Of a stretch of DNA of 7,788 nt, positions 4,712-7,788 are shown one piece after another. Each line of letters begins with the position of its first letter. Within the stretch, counting starts at the first letter, position 1. The notes beneath the pieces are model-generated. The model was not told where the DNA came from and did not search any database. It worked only from the letters and a program-made list of their open reading frames with translations. The stretch comes from an uncultured Candidatus Melainabacteria bacterium. GTDB taxonomy: Bacteria > Cyanobacteriota > Vampirovibrionia > Gastranaerophilales > Gastranaerophilaceae. The position numbers were made by a program, and so were the translations under genes. The DNA is taken from NCBI GenBank assembly GCA_934692295.1, contig CAKUTL010000062.1, positions 1-7,788 on the forward strand, given 5' to 3'.

Positions 4712-5107
4712 TTAATTAAAGTGGCAACCCAAAACAAGCTCTTTACCATTATCACGAGCTTCCTGTAATGACGCATCAATAGATAATTCTTCTACGCCAT
4801 TATCACCAACAATGCCACGAACACGACAATTTATATTACTACCATTATTACCCGAATTTTGTAACATGCTCATATCTTCAACTCTTTTATTCAGTTCATT
4901 AACTTTTATATAAAGTTCTTCCATTTGAGCATTATCAACAGAAAGATCATCTTCATCGTTTTTAACACGATTTTCAGTTTGTGCAGCTTTTTGTTTTTCT
5001 TTGCTTATTGTTGCATCTTTTGTATTAGAATAAATCGCAGCAACAACAAATATAAACATACAAATAAAAGCAATAGTTAAAACTTTAAATTTATTTAGCC
5101 CTTCCAT
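4712..5107 (-). CDS. Small single-pass membrane protein with coiled coil, function unknown
   Basis: This is a 131-aa protein with a strong AAGGAGAG SD 6 nt before the ATG. A short Lys-containing N-terminus is followed by one hydrophobic segment at about 8-27 (VLTIAFICMFIFVVAAIY), best read as a signal anchor that leaves the rest outside the cytoplasm. Residues 28-58 are polar and charged, and about 59-82 form a heptad-like coiled coil (MEELYIKVNELNKRV). An Asn/Gly/Ser linker leads to a C-terminal domain of about 40 residues with C94 and C128, which could form a disulfide if exported. The order of anchor, coiled coil and small end domain resembles scaffolding proteins of the cell envelope, but I cannot assign a family. 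It is monocistronic by layout, with convergent and divergent neighbours. Confidence 0.82.
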   Translation of the reverse strand: MEGLNKFKVLTIAFICMFIFVVAAIYSNTKDATISKEKQKAAQTENRVKNDEDDLSVDNAQMEELYIKVNELNKRVEDMSMLQNSGNNGSNINCRVRGIVGDNGVEELSIDASLQEARDNGKELVLGCHFN

Positions 5108-5143
5108 TGAAATCTCTCCTTATATCGGTTTAATAATAAAAAC

Positions 5144-5152
5144 ATTTTAGCA
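5144..5152 (-). promoter_or_regulatory. Extended -10 promoter of the small membrane protein gene
   Basis: On the minus strand TGCTAAAAT (TG at 5151-5152, -10 TAAAAT at 5144-5149) is an extended -10 element. No good -35 box lies at the expected distance. The predicted start near 5137 leaves a leader of about 30 nt carrying the SD. A short inverted repeat, TTTTAG (5145-5150) and CTAAAA (5160-5165), overlaps it. Confidence 0.45.
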
Positions 5153-5225
5153 TAAACCCCTAAAAAGTGGCTAATATTTACAATTTTCGCAAGCAAAAAT
5201 ATTTATTTTTTGTTTTAATAATAAT

Positions 5226-5534
5226 ATGAAATTACTATCTACCATAAATAATCCGATAAATGCGTTGGCAAATTGGGTAGATTCAACCCCAATGCCACAA
5301 ATAATCGACACTGTAACATATAATGTATATGAGAGCAACAATCCTTTCCGAACATCTTTTAATGAGGACGACATCTCAAATAAACCGTTAAGAGTTGCAG
5401 CCAATACCACTGCAACAGTAGGAGCAGAAGCGTTTTCGATGTTTACAAATCCATATTATTTAACACATAAAATTATGAATATTCCAACATACTACAAAAA
5501 TGTTGTAAATTCTTATCAAAAAAATCAAAATTGA
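5226..5534 (+). CDS. Small unknown protein, no Shine-Dalgarno
   Basis: This is a 102-aa protein with no signal peptide, clear membrane span or catalytic motif. Asn, Thr and Tyr are frequent, as expected in AT-rich genomes. The most conserved-looking part is PLRVAANTTATVGAEAFSMF (about 54-73), followed by a Tyr-rich C-terminal helix (NPYYLTHKIMNIPTYY). Codon usage (A or T at most third positions) and residue composition look like a real protein. An opposite-strand frame across its 5' half has no SD and looks like a shadow. The ATG is preceded by TTTTAATAATAAT and no SD. A weak promoter (TTTACA at 5177-5182, then TATTTA at 5200-5205) would give a leader of only about 14 nt. It stands divergent from the small membrane protein gene and convergent with the TPR gene. 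Confidence 0.65.
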   Translation: MKLLSTINNPINALANWVDSTPMPQIIDTVTYNVYESNNPFRTSFNEDDISNKPLRVAANTTATVGAEAFSMFTNPYYLTHKIMNIPTYYKNVVNSYQKNQN

Positions 5535-5571
5535 TTAGTTTAAATAAAAGGAATAAACCCACTAATTTTTT
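5534..5571 (+). terminator. Weak hairpin terminator between convergent genes
   Basis: ATTAGTTT (5534-5541) pairs with AAcccACTAAT (5556-5566, CCC bulged), followed by six T (5566-5571). The loop is about 14 nt and the stem is A/T-rich, so this is a modest terminator for the plus-strand gene. It starts at the last base of that gene's stop codon and ends just before the stop codon of the TPR gene. Confidence 0.35.
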
Positions 5572-5574
5572 AAA

Positions 5575-6867
5575 TTACCAATAAAATCTTGGACTTCTGT
5601 AATAGTAATATGGCCTTGTCATATAATAAAAATTTTGTCGCTCTAAATAATTATGCATTCTTTGTTCTTCAATCAACTGTTGTTGCAGCATATTGTTTCG
5701 CTGTTGTTCTAACACAAGTTCTTTTTGAGCTTGAATTTGTTTTTCTTGATAATATTCAGTCTTCTTTTGACTGACATAGGTTGTAAAATCATCATTCAAT
5801 GATTTAAAAGCATTGGTCAATTGCGGTCCTGAATATTTTGACAAATAAGTATTTGCCGTCTTAAAAAATTCATCTTGCTTATCGCTAACTTCTTGTTCAG
5901 AAACATTTTGCGGAATTTGTTTTTCGATTTCACTCCATTTCGGAACTTTTACAAATTGAGTTAATTTTGAAATTTTTGCATCGAGTTTTTTCTGTTCAAG
6001 CGTTGAAATTTCAACATTTGCTCTAGCTATTTCTTCTGCAGTAGAAGCCAAACTACGAGCCTTATAAGCATAAGACAACTTTGCAGTTTCATCATTCGTC
6101 GTCGCTTCAACTCTCATTAAATTTTTATAACTGTAATTTTCTTTCAACAAATTTTGAGCAGATTTATTTGCCTCTAATGTGTTTCCAAGTTTCAAATATG
6201 CACTGAATAAGTATTCCAAATCTTCATAAGTCGGATTTTTTATTTTTTTATAATAACTTATTGCAGTTTGATAATTGTTCAAATAAAAATAACAATTACC
6301 AATAGAAGAATAAATTCCATCATCTTTTGTGTATTCAAAAATTTTGAAAAATCTCAACGCATTTGAATATTGATAAGTGTTATAATAAAGCATTCCGTAC
6401 GCATAATTCAAAATATCGGCAGAAATTACCATATTATATCTATCAATTCTTTGAATTTTTTCCAGCACATTAAGAGCTTCTTGATAATTATTTGATGAAA
6501 TACATTTGTCATAATATTCCAAATATGCAGGGAGATAATTCGGATATTTTGAATAAATTTCATCCCATCTGCCTTTTTGAACAAGTTTTTCAACCTTTTT
6601 GGCGTATTTATAATTTTCCCTATCATCCTTAGACAATGTTTTAATAAAATCTTTTTCTTTATCGTTATCAAAAACCTTCATTTTGGCACTAATCATTTCC
6701 GCATCAATATCGTAGAATTTCAAATAATCATAACTTGGAGCGTTTGTATTTATTTGCATTGAAGAATTTATTTTGTCATTAGCAGTGAAAACATAACCTT
6801 CCGCAGCATATGCACAAGACCATACAGAAGCTAAAACTAAAGCAGAAATTATTAAAATCTTTTTCAT
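5575..6867 (-). CDS. Exported TPR-repeat protein with Gln-rich coiled coil and Tyr-rich tail
   Basis: This is a 430-aa protein. MKK, a hydrophobic core and an AYA|AEG junction make a signal peptidase I signal (cleavage after about residue 21), so it is exported. At about 110-250 are four TPR-like helical pairs: YLPAYLEYYDKC...NYQEALNVLEKI, LNYAYGMLYY...YSNALRFFKIF, YSSIGNCYFYL...YQTAISYYKKI and LEYLFSAYLKLG...EANKSAQNLL. These are protein-binding repeats. Another helical region (about 260-300) precedes a linker. Residues about 365-412 are a Gln/Glu-rich coiled coil, and the tail (413-430) is packed with Tyr and Arg and ends RFYW. I chose ATG 6867 because GAGGTG stands at normal distance before it. 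The ATG at 6879 would lack an SD and add four residues ahead of the signal. The aromatic end may bind the outer membrane or a partner, but this is speculation. The exact function is unknown. Confidence 0.87.
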   Translation of the reverse strand: MKKILIISALVLASVWSCAYAAEGYVFTANDKINSSMQINTNAPSYDYLKFYDIDAEMISAKMKVFDNDKEKDFIKTLSKDDRENYKYAKKVEKLVQKGRWDEIYSKYPNYLPAYLEYYDKCISSNNYQEALNVLEKIQRIDRYNMVISADILNYAYGMLYYNTYQYSNALRFFKIFEYTKDDGIYSSIGNCYFYLNNYQTAISYYKKIKNPTYEDLEYLFSAYLKLGNTLEANKSAQNLLKENYSYKNLMRVEATTNDETAKLSYAYKARSLASTAEEIARANVEISTLEQKKLDAKISKLTQFVKVPKWSEIEKQIPQNVSEQEVSDKQDEFFKTANTYLSKYSGPQLTNAFKSLNDDFTTYVSQKKTEYYQEKQIQAQKELVLEQQRNNMLQQQLIEEQRMHNYLERQNFYYMTRPYYYYRSPRFYW

Positions 6868-6890
6868 CACACACCTCATCTGATAAATTT

Positions 6891-6919
6891 ATTCTACAAA
6901 AAATTAACGATTTTGAAAA
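6891..6919 (-). promoter_or_regulatory. Promoter of the TPR protein gene
   Basis: On the minus strand TTTTCA (6914-6919), a 17-nt spacer and TAGAAT (6891-6896) predict a start near 6884, about 17 nt before the chosen ATG. That leader contains the GAGGTG SD (6872-6877). With initiation there, the alternative ATG at 6879 would have only a few bases ahead of it. Confidence 0.5.
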
Positions 6920-6952
6920 GCAAAAAGTTCAAATACACCAATTATTTAGCAA

Positions 6953-6986
6953 TAAAAAACTCGATACAATTTGTACCGAGCTTTTT
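6953..6986. terminator. Strong intrinsic terminator after fabF (bidirectional shape)
   Basis: CTCGATACA (6960-6968) pairs with TGTACCGAG (6972-6980) in a 9-bp stem with one wobble and a 3-nt loop. On the minus strand six U follow (the A run 6954-6959), about 30 nt after the fabF stop codon. On the plus strand CTTTTT follows, so it could work both ways. It separates fabF from the promoter of the TPR gene. Confidence 0.85.
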
Positions 6987-7008
6987 AATTTATATTTTGT
7001 TTTGACAA

Positions 7009-7788
7009 CTATTTAACTTCTCTGAAAATTAAAGAAGCATTTTGTCCACCAAAACCAAATGAATTAGACAATGCAGCATGAAGTTCTGCTTTTACAGCCT
7101 TGTAAGGAACATAATTCAAATCTGCAACTTCCTCATCTTGATTATCCAAGTTAATTGTTGGAGGAACAACATTATCATTGATAGCTTTGATACAAGCAAT
7201 AGCTTCAGCAGCACCAGTAGCACCCAACATATGGCCATGCATACTTTTTGTTGAAGTTACAAACAAATCTGGGTTAACTTTTCTATCACCAAACACCGTA
7301 GCAACAGCGTGAGATTCAGCCTTGTCACCCAAACCAGTACTTGTACCGTGAGTATTGATATATTGAACTTCTGATGGCTTCATATCAGCATCTTTCAAAG
7401 CAAATTCCATTGCGTGAATAGCACCTGCACCATCCGGAGCCGGAGCAACGATGTCATAAGCATCAGCAGTTTGACCATAACCAACAATTTCAGCATAAAT
7501 TTTAGCACCACGTTTCTTAGCGTGTTCATATTCTTCCAAAATTAAAACGCCAGCACCTTCTGCCATAACAAAACCATCTCTGTCTTTGTCATAAGGTCTA
7601 GATGCTCTTTGAGGTTCGTCATTACGTTTTGAAAGTGTTCTTGCTGCTGAGAAAGCACCAACACCAACATCACAAATTGTAGCTTCTGAACCACCAGCAA
7701 CCATTACATCAGCATCTCCGTATTGAATAGAACGGAATGCATCACCTATTGAGTGAGAACCAGTTGCACAAGCTGAAACAACAACTTT
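7009..7788 (-). CDS. fabF: Beta-ketoacyl-ACP synthase II (C-terminal 259 codons, cut by window edge)
   Basis: This cytoplasmic condensing enzyme of type II fatty acid synthesis extends acyl-ACP with malonyl-ACP. The visible part begins just before the active-site cysteine, in VVVSACATGSHSIGDAF (C is visible residue 7, codon about 7768-7770). The two catalytic histidines follow in NTHGTST (visible residue 147) and KSMHGHMLGATGAAEA (visible 186), with the conserved lysine at 181. The glycine-rich gate motif NSFGFGGQN stands near the end. The Cys to first His spacing of 140 residues equals that of E. coli FabF (C163, H303). The frame is open without interruption to the right edge, so the missing N-terminus (about 155-160 residues) is due to the window and not to damage. 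KSMHGH has His where many homologues have Thr. FabB is less likely given the overall motif wording. The stop is a TAG at 7009-7011, followed by a strong terminator. Confidence 0.95.
   Translation of the reverse strand, partial: KVVVSACATGSHSIGDAFRSIQYGDADVMVAGGSEATICDVGVGAFSAARTLSKRNDEPQRASRPYDKDRDGFVMAEGAGVLILEEYEHAKKRGAKIYAEIVGYGQTADAYDIVAPAPDGAGAIHAMEFALKDADMKPSEVQYINTHGTSTGLGDKAESHAVATVFGDRKVNPDLFVTSTKSMHGHMLGATGAAEAIACIKAINDNVVPPTINLDNQDEEVADLNYVPYKAVKAELHAALSNSFGFGGQNASLIFREVK

Noticed and set aside
5171..5410. Minus-strand frame of 79 codons over the 102-aa gene
   Set aside because: It has no SD, and the plus-strand frame is longer with more typical composition and codon usage. Kept only as a caution on the 102-aa call.
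6800..6867. Lipoprotein signal in the TPR protein (cysteine at residue 18)
   Set aside because: The residues before Cys (VWS) do not make a good lipobox, and AYA|AE just after is a good signal peptidase I site.
6868..6879. Upstream ATG giving the TPR protein four extra residues (MRCV)
   Set aside because: It has no SD, whereas GAGGTG is correctly placed for ATG 6867, and MKK is a normal signal peptide start.
6810..7016. Plus-strand frame of 68 codons across the TPR signal peptide, its promoter and the fabF terminator
   Set aside because: It runs through a terminator and a promoter and is antisense to a signal peptide, so it is a shadow frame.
7009..7788. FabF as a truncated pseudogene
   Set aside because: The frame stays open to the window edge and includes the active-site cysteine upstream of the first internal methionine, so the truncation is from the window cut.
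1..7788. CRISPR array, tRNA, rRNA, insertion sequence or prophage genes
   Set aside because: I saw no regularly spaced repeats, cloverleaf with a GGTTCRA arm, transposase or integrase motif on either strand.

Overview
The window is AT-rich bacterial DNA with short intergenic spaces and a standard genetic code. It carries ten protein-coding genes or gene parts, one well-supported small RNA gene and two structured intergenic regions. Several proteins of unknown function look like lineage-specific families of gut Melainabacteria (Gastranaerophilales, a non-photosynthetic sister group of cyanobacteria), in particular the one with an N-terminal CPHG...CPIC cysteine motif. That placement is an inference from memory of such proteins and from base composition, and no search was run.

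Layout. Positions 1-66 hold the last 21 codons of a plus-strand gene. Positions 67-356 form an unusually structured intergenic region. It has a hairpin that buries a perfect Shine-Dalgarno (SD) sequence, a 25-codon hydrophobic small ORF directly after it, and a minus-strand small RNA of about 108 nt with its own sigma70-type promoter and intrinsic terminator. That RNA is antisense to most of the small ORF. A divergent promoter sits so close to the next gene that its mRNA may be nearly leaderless. That gene (357-1322) encodes an Opp/Dpp-type ABC ATPase with no permease or binding-protein gene beside it. It overlaps tail to tail with the end of a minus-strand operon.

The operon (4009 down to 1312) has three genes of unknown function: a cysteine-motif protein, a protein with four predicted membrane segments, and a small HEAT-like repeat protein with another cysteine cluster. 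A strong promoter and a leader of about 140 nt precede it. The leader can fold like a riboswitch (a closing helix around two hairpins) and ends in a hairpin that is at once an intrinsic-terminator shape and a trap for the SD of the first gene. The promoter's -35 box lies inside a long inverted repeat. A small acidic coiled-coil protein gene (4316-4696) is read divergently from the same region.

The right part holds a small membrane-anchored protein (minus), a small unknown protein (plus), an exported TPR protein with a glutamine-rich coiled coil and a tyrosine-rich tail (minus), and the C-terminal 259 codons of the fatty-acid synthesis enzyme FabF (minus), which runs off the right edge and ends in a strong terminator.

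Only the ABC ATPase and FabF have clear biochemical roles. The most notable candidates are the small ORF/antisense RNA pair at the left end, which resembles a type I toxin-antitoxin module, and the structured leader of the three-gene operon.
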